DNA of 64,000 nucleotides, from assembly GCA_964019135.1 (NCBI GenBank), contig OZ025248.1, positions 14,143,574 to 14,207,573 of the forward strand, given 5' to 3'. Shown here piece by piece: positions 24,386-39,160 of this stretch. Both the position numbers and the translations under genes were made by a program. A model generated the notes under the pieces. That model was given only the letters and a program-made list of their open reading frames with translations, was not told the origin of the DNA and did no database searches. Positions within the stretch are counted from its first letter, which is position 1. Every line of letters starts with the position of its first letter. The stretch is from Arenicola marina (lineage: Eukaryota > Annelida > Polychaeta > Arenicolidae).

Positions 24386-26208
24386 ATGCATCAATTCAAC
24401 ATAAACATGTATACACTATTGCTTGAAGAGTTGGAATATTTGTTTGTGTTTAGCGTTAAACTTCAAACCCCTCCGACGATTTAGATGGTAACCAGGGGGC
24501 CATTCTATTTGAAGCTGTTTTCGGTGAGTGTAGGCCTACGTACGGACTCTTGAGTTTCTTGCCTGGTTTTATCCCTTCCACCAGAAATGCAACGCGGGGT
24601 TGGTCTCCAGCAGTAGTAAGATAAATAACAATTTTCTTACGTCCCGATTCCAAACGTTTTAAGGTGCAGAGGCAGAAGTAAAAATAAAAAATGATGCCAG
24701 CCCTGTCGGGTCCCTATGGCAGGGAAATGCCCGGATCGGCCTGTTGCTAAGCAACGTGGGTCACGCGGTCAGACGGGATAAATATCACTGGCTCATTGAC
24801 GTCATAGCAGGCGAAAAACATCGAGTGCCAGGTAACAAACAGCTCAGTACGTGGGCCGTGAAAATGTGGCGCATGAGGAGGCGGTGGGGGGTGGGAGGAA
24901 GGAGGTATGGAAAAGCGGGAATGTCTGGAGCGGGTATGATGTGGGGGTGGGGGAGGGGGGGGGGGGGGGGCAGGCGGCAGACGTGGGTGCAAGGCGGAGA
25001 AGGCAGTCTCGCCGGACGGCGGGTCTATTGATCGCGGCCGCCCCGCACCACGGAGGGTTGAGATTAGAGCAGGGCCGGAACCCTGACTTGGCAGGATCCC
25101 GAAACTCCCGAGCTGGGGCCGATCCCGACACGCCTGGTGCTCGGATCACCTCCCCTATCCGGCCGCCAGCCAGTGCTGCAGTCGGGACAGGCGGGCGGAC
25201 GTAATCAATGGTGTGAGGTTTTGCTTTACGCAACGCGCTTCAGACGCCTCCGTTTGGCTACCCAAGGTACGGTGGGTTAAGGGAGAGGGTGGGGTGTCGG
25301 GTCCGGCTGAGCTGGCCAACTGCAGCACCACCTTGTCCGTGATCCATGTCTCTCCATGTGCTCAGTAAGCTAGGCTTTGGCAGGACTATTTTGTCCGTTC
25401 ACTGTTTCTGCGGCCCTTTGTCTGTACAGGATGAATCAATGAATATATGAAAAAACAAGTAATATTATACTGACGTGGGATAAGCGCCCGTGCACCACCG
25501 TATGCGTCTGCATATATCGACCTGGCCATCGCTTCGATTGACGCAATCATTGGGTTGGAGGGCGAGTCGATCCGAACTCACCTTTAGCGTCGGGTGACGA
25601 GTGAACCGGGGTTTGCGTGGGCAGTTCGTGGTAAACCTTCTTCCAAAGGTCGCCGCATCACATAAGCTATGTCTACCTCTTAAACAACTCTGGCTTGGTG
25701 GAGCGCCTCTACCTGAGACAACAGTGTTAAATTTGCGAAGGAATACCGCGTCCACCATACTGAGGGTGGCGGTAGTAAGAGAACCCCAAGGAGAGCACCA
25801 CCTCAGATAAATATTAAGTCTCTTGTGCCATTTGAAGGGAGCTTTCGCGCTGCAAAATAAAACTGGTAGGAGCCCATCAACGGGCGAACATGCCTGCCGG
25901 CGTACATATATGTTGAAGACGTAACAGGACGAACGCCATAAAAGCCACTCACCAGGAACGCATTCAGCGAGGGGCCACCCCACTCACCCGCCTTCTTACA
26001 TTGCACGGCATGTTAAGAAAGTGATATCACTGTTGGGGTGGTAACAGAGGGATAGTCAGACACTGCCATGGGGTAAACCACTGTGCCGCAGCCCACGCAA
26101 TATAAACACGCCACGTACCTATGCAGAGAGCAAAAAGTTATGCGTGTACATTAAATACAATAAACGGAGAATGATCTGGCCGCCATGTGGATGGTGGCAA
26201 GGCTGAAG

Positions 26209-26410
26209 GGGGGGGGGGGTAACAATGACATAATGCATGCATAACCAGTGGCGGATCCAGGGGGGGGGGGAGGGGCAGGGGGGTTGCAACCCCCCCCCCC
26301 CCCCCCTTGGGAACCTGAACATCTGAACATACACTGTTAAAGTCGGCTTCTCCGAGCAGCGCCCCGCCCCGGTCGCAAGTTTTAGCCAGAGAGCACCCCC
26401 CCCCCCCCGC
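26209..26410. repeat. Cluster of long G and C homopolymers
   Basis: Runs of 10-20 G, then a matching run of about 20 C, then another C run. The central part (about 26259-26313) is a G-tract/C-tract inverted repeat separated by TTGCAA, able to form a G:C hairpin or a G-quadruplex. Confidence 0.8.
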
Positions 26411-26675
26411 CGGTCGCAAGTTTTCAGAGAGCAACACCCCCTTGGCAAATTGCTAGATCCGCCCCTGCTAACGTTGCTGCGCGTCGGTCTATAACCCCTA
26501 ATTAATACTGTTAGCGGGTGCGTTCTTATACACGTGACCGCAAAACATGTCCCCCACGCGGTCGTCGCTCGGCCAGTGTGGCGGGGTGCACGCTCAAACA
26601 GATCGCTGTCGTATGAGGTCTCAGGGGAGACAAGCTTCTGAAACACTGATTCTATTGCGGATAGATATCTTGTTA

Positions 26676-26865
26676 ATACAGCTATCCGTACACACTCTTA
26701 CGGCTAGACATCGATGGTTCATACAGCTTTCCTCACACACTCTAACGGCTAGACATCTTAATACAGCTTTCCGTACACACTCTTACTGCTAGATATCGAT
26801 GCTTAATACAGCTTCCCGTCCACTCTTACAGCTGGACTGCTAGATACCAATGGTTCATACACTTT
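26676..26865. repeat. Degenerate tandem repeat, about four units of 45-50 bp
   Basis: Units share CATACAGCTTTCC, CACACTCTTACGGCTAGACA and TCGATGGTT with substitutions and length changes between copies. Confidence 0.65.
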
Positions 26866-27221
26866 ACACCTTCAGAATTAGTTATCCAGAAATAGGTTCC
26901 AGACCTTTGGAGTGGAATGCATTAACGTCAGACCAAGTAATGGCGGCATGTAGTCACGTGCCGAAGGGGAATAAATTTAGACGTTGTAACTGTTTGGGAG
27001 GTTTGGGAGCGTTGCCAAACTCAGGGACGGGTTATAACGTGTTGAATGCACGGCATGGTCCCGTGGGTATGGTGTCCCAGACCACGTGCGCCCGCACGTG
27101 CGCAGCTCCCCGACGAGCACCTTGCGGGGTGAAGTGACCACCCCTAGCTGTCGCTGTCACTGAAACCAGTTATTCTTGACGTCGTAGGTAGCCTGTCCCA
27201 TTATTTGACCTGGCTGGTAGC

Positions 27222-27251
27222 TGATAACCTCGACCACTGCCGAGGTTATCA
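27222..27251. repeat. Perfect 11-bp inverted repeat, 8-nt loop
   Basis: TGATAACCTCG and CGAGGTTATCA enclose ACCACTGC. It stands alone; no host element was identified. Confidence 0.7.
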
Positions 27252-30200
27252 CACTGACCAGGTGTCTGTGTTCCCAAGGATACCCGGGGAGGTATACCCC
27301 CCACCCTCCCCCTGTACCCCCACCGCACGTAGCGCACGCTGACCTACAAGACAAGACTGTCCAGGCATCACCTTCAACACGATTCATGCCGCGGCTCTGA
27401 TTCACCGCTACAAGGACCAATACATACAGTTAGATATAGTGATGGAATGCCTCATAACATCGAGTGATCTGGGGATAGCATAACAGCGCGCACAGGGAGA
27501 GAGGCTGAATGAAAGCTGTTCGCAAACTATTCTTACCGGACCTCATCGTTAGTTTTAACCTCAAAACTCCCTTTAAATCTATCTTGTATTTAAACGCAAA
27601 CAAAACCCCGCTAATGTTTATCTTTTTATGACGTAGTCCACGTGATGTATTACGTAGTCCGCATCCGTTTATTGCGGCATGGCCCGACGCACACCCTGCG
27701 AATGTATGCCTACATAGGGCAAACCAACGGTGTTTCTGCCTGATAGTGTTACGCAACTCAACTGCATGGCGAGTTCCTACGCACAGAGAACTGATGTCTA
27801 TAGGAAACACTCAAGTTTTAATGTTATTTATGTCACGAACTGTATGGGGATAACCTATATATTTTGTAATATATGCTGCGGTAACACCGTTTTTCAACCG
27901 CTTATTTCAAGGTTCATTGAAACTATCAAACCATGACGAACCACTTTAGCTGTAGATGTTGCATAAAAGAAGCAAAAAAGGGCCCGTATAATTGCCGTAA
28001 CATGTGACTCATGCTCCCAAGCGGTTGTCACCGCTTAAGAATGTACAGACCAGAGAAACATCCTGGTACATCGGGTACACACATCCAGAACTCGGTAATA
28101 AACACCAGTCGGTTTGCTGACATTGCGCAGTTACAAACCCAGGCGGCTGTTCTGCATTTAAAACCCATTGCCCAGGGTTCAATACATCGCGATCCAGAGC
28201 AATCCATACACATTCGCCATCTCGTGTTATCAATCTAGCTCCCTTCCGAGTTGAAAACTGGATTAGAAGTTTCCATTAACACTGTTAATGCTCATCAGAT
28301 ACATTAGTGTCTTCATGGAATCTATTATAGCATGTACTTGTTTGCATTATATATAAGTAACCTCAGTAATAACATTCAGCTAGAGTATCAGTTTTCGACA
28401 GTTGTTTTGTTCAGCACATACATTAATTGTAATCAGATTATCAGATTAATATGGTGTCATTAAACTTGTTCATGCTCATCAGAATAATTAAAACAGTTTC
28501 TAACAGAGCGGTGAACTACCTTAACAGTACAATCACTGTTCAGTATTAATTTTTATTCGTGTTATTGTGCAGCAGATATAAGCAGATTACTTCACGGCAT
28601 CCAGACTGACGAGAGGACATGGTGACGAAAGGTCTCTTAGGTCCGTTTAATTTCAACAAGATGTGACTGTCATAACAACAGTCAATATAATTCCTTAATA
28701 TACATAATACCATACAAGAGAACTTCTTAAGCATTAACACGAACCCGTTAACTTAAAACCAAAACGGATGATGTCATTAGTCAAGGACACCATTTGCCGC
28801 CAGAGTGGTAATCTGCCATTGCCACTACAAGTGGGGGGTGTGACGCGAAGGTGGAACAGCCCACGAAGGCTAGGCCGCCGCAGCCAATGAAAACGCCGCA
28901 CTGGGGACAACACCCACTTGCCGAGAGCAAAACTAGGTTAACGATGGCCGTTTGTTATCGTAGAGCGAGCGCCACGGTGAGTTTGGACGATCGATGCTTG
29001 GAGGGGATCCCTGAGCCACATGCTCGGAGCCTCACCTGCCTTGCAATGGCCATGGCTGACCAACAGCACCAATGGTCTCAAAAAGCCCTTTCAACAAACT
29101 GTATTCAACCGCAACAAACCTCAACACCCGCAAGAGAAATTTTACTTTACAGCACCGCCATAGACTAGTGTTATAGATGTGTTGGTGTATGCATAATAGA
29201 ACAGCTGGTTTAGTCTGACAGACGAACCCGTTACTAACAATATTGTAACATTTTGAGGAATCAACACACACATTATGCTTGGAAATGAACCAATGTAAAA
29301 GTAGTAAGCATATACCGGACACATAACTTGCAACTGGTAGATCGGCCTGCCAAGAGATATCCCCCTACAGACGGTACTTGGCGCAGCAATAAGAGACGAG
29401 GTTATAACAGGCAGGCGCTCCATATGTCAGTACTTCCGTCTAGGTTCGTAGCAGGCTATATTAACGATGACTTGCGGTCCGACAAACCGGGTTTGATAAT
29501 ACGCGGTATCAAATAATAAATATAATACACGCTGGTAAAGGTGATGGGGCGGAGGTAAATCGGAGTAACGCAGGTTGGGGGTGCATGATGGAGGTGTCCT
29601 CGCAATCTTCAATGGCAACTGCATTTAAATACAATTAAAAGCACAAAATACACTGCTCGTGTGGGTGAAAAGGCGATTCTTACCTGCGAAGTGCATGGAA
29701 CAGTGTTGGCCTCTCTCCTGAGAGGTCCTAGGAGGGCCAAGCCAAGGGTGAATGAATACCACACAAGGTGTGATCCAGAAAATAACCTAAGGAGAGCGCA
29801 CGAAGGCGTAACCTTCATATATGCACCATGCTTTTTAAGTTGAGTGTGTCTTCAAAAACTACTTTATAACATGATGTCCGAAAAGTCGCGGTGTTTTGCG
29901 GTGGGCTACCGGCGGTGTGGGTTCGGCCGACGGGCGAGACAGTGGTTGCACCGCGCCCAGCTGATTCCAATGACAGACCCAAAAGGTTGAACACATGCGT
30001 GTCTGCCCCAGCCGGGAAGGACGTTACGTCCATAGAGAGCGCGATAAAGTCAAGTCGCGTCGTACACACTTCCTGTAACCCCCGTACACCCCGCACCGCC
30101 ATTACGGCGTTCATACAATCGTGTACGAGCCCCAACGCGAGCGTGCAAATAATTTTTCTACTGGGTACAGCAGGATGCTAATGTGCTTACCGCCCCTGTC

Positions 30201-32137
30201 CGGGTCCCGGTGGTGGCCTACGTGACGAGCTGCAAGTCTTAGCTCCGTGCAGCTTGAAACATGGCAAGCGCCGCCTGCTGAACAACGAGACGGAGTCAGC
30301 CCGTGGTTTCCCAACAGCAGTCTCTAGGCAAACTCTGACGGTGGCTTACGTGCCGAAGCCTATAAGCGAAATGGCGTCCCAAGGAAGCCCAGCCAATCCG
30401 GAGAACTTGGATGTTTTTTTGCCCCACTTTTAACCAATCGTCGTCAACGAAGCGCCAGCTTCATTCGTCCTTTTGCCCTTGAAACGCACGGGGCCGCATG
30501 CAAATGAGAAAGCATGAATAATGAAGCATGATAACGATTCGGTAGGTTCAATTTGTGTCTCGGCGAGGGGGGGAAGGGTTGTCCCCGATCCCAACAACAT
30601 ACCCCCTGTTGTCGTATCAAAAACTGGCGACTGCAGCTCCGGTTCCGCCGCTGCCGCCTCCACCCGAGCTCCGACTGGTCTCAAGCAGTAACGCAGCTCC
30701 CTTGTTTTGCCCTTTCCCGACCCGTCCAGCCATTGCGACATGCTGCGGGGTGTGGTCACGACGGCTGGCAGGGGCCCGTGATCTGGCGTCCCGCCCGTCA
30801 CCACGGTGGTGCACGTGCCGCCCATCCCAGGCCAGAGGCGCAGGCTGAACGCCCCTTCACTTCCTGCAGTGCGCCAGGTCCCCCGTAACCGCATGTGTGT
30901 CCCGATCCTTATAAACCGTCCCGGGGATTGGAAAGAAGGAGCAAATCGCGGAGTCGTTGTCTCCGAAACTGAAATCAACTTATTTTGACTTCTTCACAAA
31001 TTATTGCAAGCATCCTGTTCGGCCTATCAGGCCAGCCAGTCGGCCGGCTGCAGGCCTTGAAGCAGACAGAAGTGGTCTCCGTGGACCTCTTCCCTCAATC
31101 ACCCGCTTCAAACTCGCGTTGTGTTCCGTTTCCCAGTAGTTGTGCGACAGTTTGTTATTTCAGGTGACTTTTACCACAAGAAAATGTTCCAACAAGACGG
31201 ATTGCGAAATTTAGGATACCACACAACGTCAGTGTATCATTGACATTTCGTTGGAAACATATCAAAAGGATATCAGATCTTGTTATTATGCACGGATACA
31301 ACCGTTCTTTTGGGATTTAATTACGTACTTATAACAGCAAAAGTACTAACAGGCATTAATCTTACATATTTATCCATTTCAGAAAACTAGACACGCAAGA
31401 AAAAAATGTCCGTCAGTGGCATTCTAGATAGCAGTTATAAAAATTATAGTAGGCGGCCTACTAGTATTGTGAAATTAACGTGCTTGTTGTATTAAAGTCG
31501 GAATATAGTGATTTCTTTACTTATTTCATGTATTTATTAAAGTCTTTTATTTATTTTAAGATGTCTTTTCCGCCAATTTGATAATATCAAATTTGATTGA
31601 GAAAGTTTTCTGTTAAAGAGGCAGGCATATGGTGTCAAACAGTCAGGACGGCTTCCAGCCATTATTCGGGTCACATAGGGGCTTCCATTGTAGGTGTGTT
31701 TATCTACATTGGCTATGCGGGTAGCCTGGCTTTACCCTGAGAATTGCAATGGCTGGGCAGCCCGTGGAGAATCCAGGCTACCCCTGGCGGGAGGGCAGAA
31801 TGGTAGCGTCCAGCGCGCCCCAGCCACTCAGGGCGACGAGCCTGGGCCGCCGTGGCCCGGGGGTAGCTGAGTGGGGGCAGGGGGGCGAGTGGGACAGGGG
31901 CGAGTGCGGGCAGGAGAGAACGAGGCCGCACGGCAGTGGATTTTTGTCCACTGCGAGACAGGAGGGTCCGTGTGGGAAACCCGAAAACGTAATTTGTTCC
32001 TACCATGTGCATCGCACAATGTGTCAACGACTACGAAAGACGAAATTCTCAATCCTTCGTTTGACAAATTTAAAGCATATCTGGCAGTATCGATCTGGTT
32101 TATATCGCTTATCGAGAAAATGTTCGCCCTCACTGTG

Positions 32138-32296
32138 GCCTCCATAGCAGCATGCCCTCACTGTGGCCTCCATAACAACATGCCCTCGTGGTGGCCTCCA
32201 TAACAACATGCCCTGGTTGTGGCCTTCATAACAACATGCCCTGGTTGTGGCCACCATAACAACATGCAGCGGTTACCCTCATTGTGGCCTCCATAG
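32138..32296. repeat. 28-bp minisatellite, five to six copies
   Basis: Unit GTGGCCTCCATAACAACATG plus CCCTCACT, with variants TGGTTGTGG and a longer last unit containing CAGCGGTTACC. Confidence 0.8.
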
Positions 32297-35200
32297 CAAC
32301 ATGCGGCGGGGAGAAATGTCGGTTTGCCAGACAAGCTCGAGACACTGCGTAACTTTGCTTTTCTCCGCCAGGGGGCCGCCGCTACAAGACGCCCGCTGCT
32401 GCAGCGCAGATGGTTAGCCTGGCCAACGCTGATATTATAAGCAAGGTCAGGGTCATAGGCGTGGGCTCTATGAGATGGTGCCAGGTGTTTTAATCTATTG
32501 TATTGCTGCTGTATACCCCAAGGTTACCTCTATAAATGACCATCTATATAGGGTATCGGCCCAGCCTTGCCCTACCCTTGGCCACTAACATGAAAATGTT
32601 TGCGGCTCTTGTGTTCATCCGCATCACAATAGATGCATGAGACATTATGTGCCGTAGTGGGGGCTGATGACAATCGCATGTGGTAATACATGGACATCAA
32701 GGGGGTGAATGTGGATCGTGATAAAGTTGCTTGGTGCCTCTGGTATGATCGGGGATATGAACTCATATAGGTGGACACCGTGCAGTCTCGAACGGTTGAC
32801 CAGCTTAGGTCCACACTTGCTGTCCAGTCGGACATGGAGAGTCAAAAGTATGGGCAAATATAGCGGGCACTTCAGGACTCGTCCATGGAGCCCCCTGGCG
32901 GCATATGCGCCACGCGTATTCCAAATCTGTTGAGATTATGTGATCAATTACGTACAATAGAGTACAATAGAGTCGTGCTTCGTTCAGTGACTGAATCACC
33001 AGGCACGATCCAGGCACTGTCAACACACACATCTGGTGTTTATTATGACGAAGCTAAGTTATGTTACATTGGATATCAGTTATTGCTATACCGCTACCAT
33101 CTCTAACTCGCCAAGTATAGCGTGCTGCATGGCGCCCTATGCTTTGTATATTTCCGCTAAGTACTGTATGCAAGCCTCCATGAGCCAGCCTGGGTGATTT
33201 ACGACTAACTGTACACCTGCCTGAAACAAAATGGCTGACATACGCCCAGCCGCGGTCTATTTTTGGAACGCGGCAGTTTGTTTGCTGCATAACAAAGTGA
33301 CAGCTAGTCTTTCGGTTGTCTTTTTTAGAAAACTAGTGAGAAGTCCTGTATAGGTCGGCTTGGCCGTTACGGCCGGGAGGTTACTAAAACACACACCACA
33401 TACAGAACACACCGACACCCAGAGTACATTGATACGTATGCAGTCAACGAGAGCTGTATATATACAGTTTGGTTGACAGTTTGCAGGCTAGTTGGCGAGT
33501 GTCCAACTCGTTGACGGCCACTGCACAAAGGGGCAGGTAGGCTAAAGGGTGAAATGAACGACGCAAATATGATGACCGTGCAATTTGATAACGGCTTAGC
33601 TGTTTATGATACCATGATAACTGTGCTTTCTCCGAAGACCATATGTTAAATGTGGTACGTTTATTTTGGAATGATCACCTGACATTTCTGCTTATAGCCC
33701 TTTAGTTCTAGATCCGTAGCGGCGTCTAATCGATGCCCGTCCATAGACTGAAAGATCAATACAGCTGAGAGTCGTCTGGGGCCATGACCTGACAAGTCTG
33801 CGTCTGGTAATGCCAATAATTACAAGAACTCAGCATATTGGCCTACATGGAACCATGTACAACAAAGAACGATTTATTTCCGTAGCCTACCGCTTGGGAG
33901 GAGGGTAAGCGGCAATACGCAGACAGTTACTGAGAGCTAGCATAATACTTCCACATTCCTACCAACACTTTACAGCCCTCACCGAACACTTTTTGTCCCT
34001 GTATTGATGTGTTGATGATCGAAGCCCACAACAGCTGGGTGTGTTTACAGTCTAAATGTATGTCTCCCAACCGGTGTATTGGCTCTGGCTTGGTGTCTAA
34101 GCCAGGCCACGGTCAAGGTCATATGCTCCTTCGCCGTATCCCACCACGACAACGGTCAGCCCGCCACGAGCTAAAGTAGGCCGCGAGTCGAGCAAGCCAT
34201 TCTATCAACATTGCACACCCCCTCCGTCAGTCTGCATTATTCGCAAGTCTCCTTGCCCTACGCTGTGTTGTCACCCGGTCATGCAGGTCTAATAATCTGT
34301 TGCTATGTAGCCCTCAATAATATATCAAGCAAAATGCTAGTTCCATATTCACCGAATGCCCTGGGTTCGTAGGCTTTCGGGACTTTCTTGGCGAGCACAC
34401 CAAGCCAAACTAGGCCAAGCTAGACCCAAACACGATTTTCCGTGTGATCAGCCACGTCAACCTGGGTCCAATACGTATAATGGGGTAGATATGCCACTAG
34501 CTATATGAGGGTTACTTATTAGGTGATATGCTGGGATGACATTGCTAGACCAGAGACATGTTGTCAGGGAAACAAGGGGCTCTATCCCAGTCTGAAAATT
34601 CAGGTTAATTGTGTCATACCAAGGCTTCCCCCAGAGGTTCATATAGATTCAGATAAAGACGCTAAAGAGTTTAAATATCGGGTATCTGCCATTGGAAACA
34701 GTTAATTTGCCTTTCAATGGCATGGCGGGAAGCTACACCCGCGAAGAAAGCTACAACCCGTAATTATGTTGTGGCCGAGGAAGCCATACAACATGGCGGC
34801 TTCTGGGCGGCGAGCAGGACTACTGCGTCATTCAGCGGGCGGGCTCAGATCATAATGAGGTCATCCTGTAGGATGGCGTCCTGGGATGTCCTGTGTCATG
34901 TGCCGGCCCCGGACTGACGGAGTCCAGCGCACCGCCAAGGCAATAATATCGACATGTCTCAGTGTGGCATGCCTCAGGACAGGGCCACAATTATTGCCGG
35001 GCACACCCACAACTTGACAAAAATAGGCCGTGGAAACTTCTACTGAGGCTATTCCTTGTTAGCATGAGTTCAATGCATATATATGGAATCATCGAGATAC
35101 AGACGATGAACAACCGAGACAACACTAGATTATCCCATCAAAATACACTTAGGTGTAACATTGGGGGACATTTACCACAAGCATCATTTGATGCCCAAAA

Positions 35201-37508
35201 TTGTCAAGTTGGCAATAAACCGCGTTATATTTTCCATGTTCTACAGAGCACTGTCAGCCCAGACCCCGCCCCAACACACACACTTAGGCTCACTCTAACC
35301 AATATGCCCCTCTCTCTACAATTTCTTCCGAGATCTCATCAAACTGAAAAGCAAGTAATCTCGATACAAACTAAGAGTAACAATATTGACCTTATCAGTG
35401 GCGTAGCTACCATTTGCGCAGAATACGCAAGAATACGTCAAAATGTCCCGAGACCCTCCTCCGCTCGCGACTGGTATGGTCTGCGTTCACTTTATTTTGA
35501 GGCTGGTTATACGCCACTGACAATAGTGAATATACTTATTGGAGATGCACCATGCGATTCATCTTCATTCGGACCTCAACACTTGGGGTGACTTAAAACA
35601 TACTACAGTTCACATTTATTTCAGACAAGCATCCGGAATATACCATAATTTAATTGTTGTAACAATAATAATAATAATAGTAATACACTTATTGATGAAA
35701 GAGACAACATATGCTTGTCGGCTGCCGATTCGCGGAACTACATAAAACTCTTGCCCACCGTCAGGATCATTAGGCGAGAGCCCTATTACGACACCAGGAC
35801 ACTGAAAACACCTGACAGAAAGGACCCGGTTGAGCTGAGCGTACTCCATTAGGACGCCCTGCAGTCACTGCTAGACAGATTGACAGGCACCTCGGTGACT
35901 TTTAACTGATATGACGACGGCGGAGATCAGACCACCCACCGTCAAGTTATATCGACCTATTTAGCTGGGCGGAATAATATATATCTTAAGTATCACAGGT
36001 TGTCCCCTCTGGTGGGATCTTGAACTCTGCAACTGTAGATATAATTAGAAGCCGACGTTGCAAGTGCTCTTGTACTTAGTGACCGATCTACCGCGGATAC
36101 CTTATGCACTTGAGAGCCGCAAGTGAGCGCTTTTTCCCGCCCAAATAATTTCAGTAAACCAATTTCTTACAGATACTTAGTACCAGAATATTTTACTCAC
36201 TAGAAACTGTGTGCCTGGGGAAAGCATAGCATCCCTAAAGCGCCCTGAAGCTTAAAGCTTCCTACTTATAATCATCTGTCAAGTACAATTTTTTTTCATA
36301 TGTTGGGCCATATTGACCGTTACAATATACTTACAAAGTTATTTAATTGTTGATATGGGCATGCTTTGCAGATTTTGTATTTTGGCAGTAAAAATCGCAC
36401 TGTCCATCATCTCTCATGGCACAGATGTTAAGGTTAGCGTAATAGTTCGTGGTTCAATAATATCGCTGATGTCGCAGTGATCCAATAACCGCCTGATACC
36501 ACTCCGTCGGTAATTGGAAGAGACAGACACGACGAAAACACCTCATACGTTTGGCGTCAGAAATTAGGCGCGAAAACGCTGTGTCTTATCTTCTGCCCCT
36601 TCAGTCTAAATAAGACAATCAAGTAGCTGTTGACATTGGCATTGACTCATAGGCTGGGTGCTCAACTCAACTTCAGGGCAGTGATTTGCTCTCTAACTGC
36701 TCTCTATGTCTGTATTTATATCTGATTTATCAGATAGAGTTAATGCGCAATGACACAAAACTAGGTCTCCTAATTTTTATTTGGAAAGATAGCAGTCTTC
36801 TCTGCTTGTCACACAAGTTAAACCTGAAACACGGTACGGATAATCTCGGGGTCTTAATCTCACTGCGTAGACCAAGTTACCAAGAGAATTTTGCAATTCC
36901 ATAGAAATGAAATGTTGGTGTTTTAAGTTTTTTTCTTTTTTTTTACACTAAGCCAAGAAACCTCCCACAACCTGTTGTTAATCTACAGCTCTGCCTGCTT
37001 AACAACCGAGCTAGGGGGGGCTCTCGGGCAATCCACATAGACATTCCCTAGTAGACTGGTCCTTTCTGGATCCACCAAATGCTCGCCAAATATGGCCGAC
37101 CCGTTTCCAACGACCCTAAAAGGGTCTAAAACGGTTGCTGAACGATTGAATTAATAGTATCGTCGGTATGACGAAGGACGGGGGATGCACCAGACTGTAA
37201 AAACCAAAACTGCGTATATAGAAATTATCCCATAATACGGCTTGACCGGATTAAACCAAAGCTGAGTAAATGCTGGCGCTGTGCAGGAGACGTAAGACGC
37301 GTCTAGTGCGTGGTGGGTGCTCTTATCTCGACGAGGTTTCAATAAGGAGAGCCTCTCAGCATCAAGTTCGTACACAACGCCCTTTTTTTTCTTAGTGCTT
37401 ACAGGATTTAGAGGATGCCTACACGGTATTGCGCAGGTGTTATAAGTCATACTGGAGTGTGCATGAGAATGCCTCCCCCGAACAAGAAGGGTCATATAGA
37501 CGCCATAT

Positions 37509-38340
37509 TAGCCAGTTTGGGATGCGGTGTGGGCGCTTTTTAACCAGTGTGGGATGTGGTGTGGGCGCTTGTTAGACAGTGTGGAATGCTGTGTGGGCGC
37601 TTGTTAGCCAGTGTTGGCTGTGGTGTGGGCGCTTGTTAGCCAGTTTGGGATGCGGTGTGGACGCTTTTTAGCCAGTGTGGGATGTGGTGTGGGTGCTTGT
37701 TAGACAGTGTGGGATGTGGTGTGGGCGCTTGTTAGCCAGTGTGGGATGTGGTATGGGCGCTTGTTAGCCAGTGTTGGCTGTGGTGTGGGTGCTTGTTAGC
37801 CAGTGTGGGATGCTGTGTGAGCGCTTGTTACCCAGTGTGGGAGGCTGTGTGGGCGCTTGTTAGCTGTGGTGTGGGCGCTTGTTAGCCAGTGTGGGATGTG
37901 GTGTGGGCGCTTGTTAGCCAGTGTTGGCTGTGGTGTGGGTGCTTGTTAGCCAGTGTGGGATGTGGTGTGGGCGCTTGTTAGCCAGTGTGGGATGCTGTGT
38001 GGGCGCTTGTTACCCAGTGTGGGATGCTGTGTGGGCGCTTGTTAGCCAGTGTTGGCTGTGAAGTGGGCGCTTGTTAGCCAGTGTGGGATGTGGTGTGGGC
38101 GCTTGTTAGCCAGTGTTGGCTGTGGTGTGGGTGCTTGTTAGCCAGTGTGGGATGTGGTGTGGGCGCTTGTTAGCCAGTGTGGGATGTGGTGTGGGATGTG
38201 GTGTGGGCGCTTGTTAGCCAGTGTGGGATGCTGTGCGGGCGCTTGTTAGCCAGTGTTTGCTGTGGTGTGGGCGCTTGTTAGCCAGTGCGGGATGCGGTGT
38301 GGGCGCTTGTTACTCGGCATCGGGTGTGGTGTGGGCGCTG
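37509..38340. repeat. 32-bp GT-rich minisatellite, about 26 copies
   Basis: Unit GCCAGTGTGGGATGTGGTGT plus GGGCGCTTGTTA. Variant units (TTGGCTGTGG, GGATGCTGTG) recur in order, suggesting expansion in multi-unit blocks. G runs on one strand throughout. Confidence 0.93.
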
Positions 38341-39160
38341 GGTTAATATGACGCCTCTATGTTAACTTCCAGACATGCCTCGCGGTGATTTCTAGCTGAT
38401 CAGCCCGGAGGGAGATTCAGGGGGCGGGCGGGAACGGAACGAGTAATCGGCAGATCGAGTGACATGCCCGGTGAAACAAATGCCCATGACTGTTTTCCGA
38501 TTAAAAGAAATGTCCATGACAAAAAAGCCCGTGAGCTTCAAATATAACAAAGTGGGTTAAATAATCATAAAGTTCAAGTTTACTTGTAAGAAACCAATAT
38601 ATACAGTAACTAGCCGCCCTAGCGTTCGTAGTCTAGCGTTCGTAGTAATAAGCGAAAGAAATAACAGTATGACAGTATTTTGTTTTATGCGTCAAATAGT
38701 AGCAGGCAGAAGACATTGGGCAGAAATAACATCGATAATTATATTGACATAAATTGAGACCGGGAGCTACGGAATAACGGGGCATAAATGTTAAGGATAT
38801 ATAAACACTTTCAATCTGTGCAATTATTGTGCATCCAGTACAGAATACTCAAATTTCGGCTAAAGCACGCTAATAAACGAACATCAGTCCAGTAAAACTA
38901 AGGCCCAAGCTCATACATTGATTGAGTAAAAAATGGGTTGATTTGAGTAATTAAGAGCAGCGTATTATAGGTTTCCCGGGCAGAGTTCGTTCTCTTGCTA
39001 CTAATGAGAAGTTGTGGACGCGAGACAGTACGAGATTTCTTTGTTTTGATGACGGTTCGGGCCATAAGGCGTTGGGAGAAATATTATTACTGTTGGCACC
39101 AAGCCAGGTAGCCCGCCGCAGGCATGGTCACCATGCGCGATAAGCACCCGAAAGCGATAT

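Larger units (their letters stand above)
23915..37508. other. Long gene-poor stretch
   Basis: No exon with splice context or family resemblance was found on either strand. Structured items inside are listed separately: minisatellites at 24300, 26676 and 32138, G/C homopolymers at 26209 and a hairpin at 27222. GC-rich islands at about 24850-25200, 30550-30900 and 31740-32000 give longer frames (for example 182 residues at 30430-30978, minus strand) without recognisable domains. Confidence 0.5.

Noticed and set aside
25465-25983. 172-residue minus-strand frame
   Set aside because: No domain, no splice context and no codon bias seen; may be chance in moderately GC-rich DNA.
30430-30978. 182-residue minus-strand frame in a GC-rich island
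   Set aside because: Both strands stay open there and no motif is recognisable; could be a promoter-type island but unsupported.
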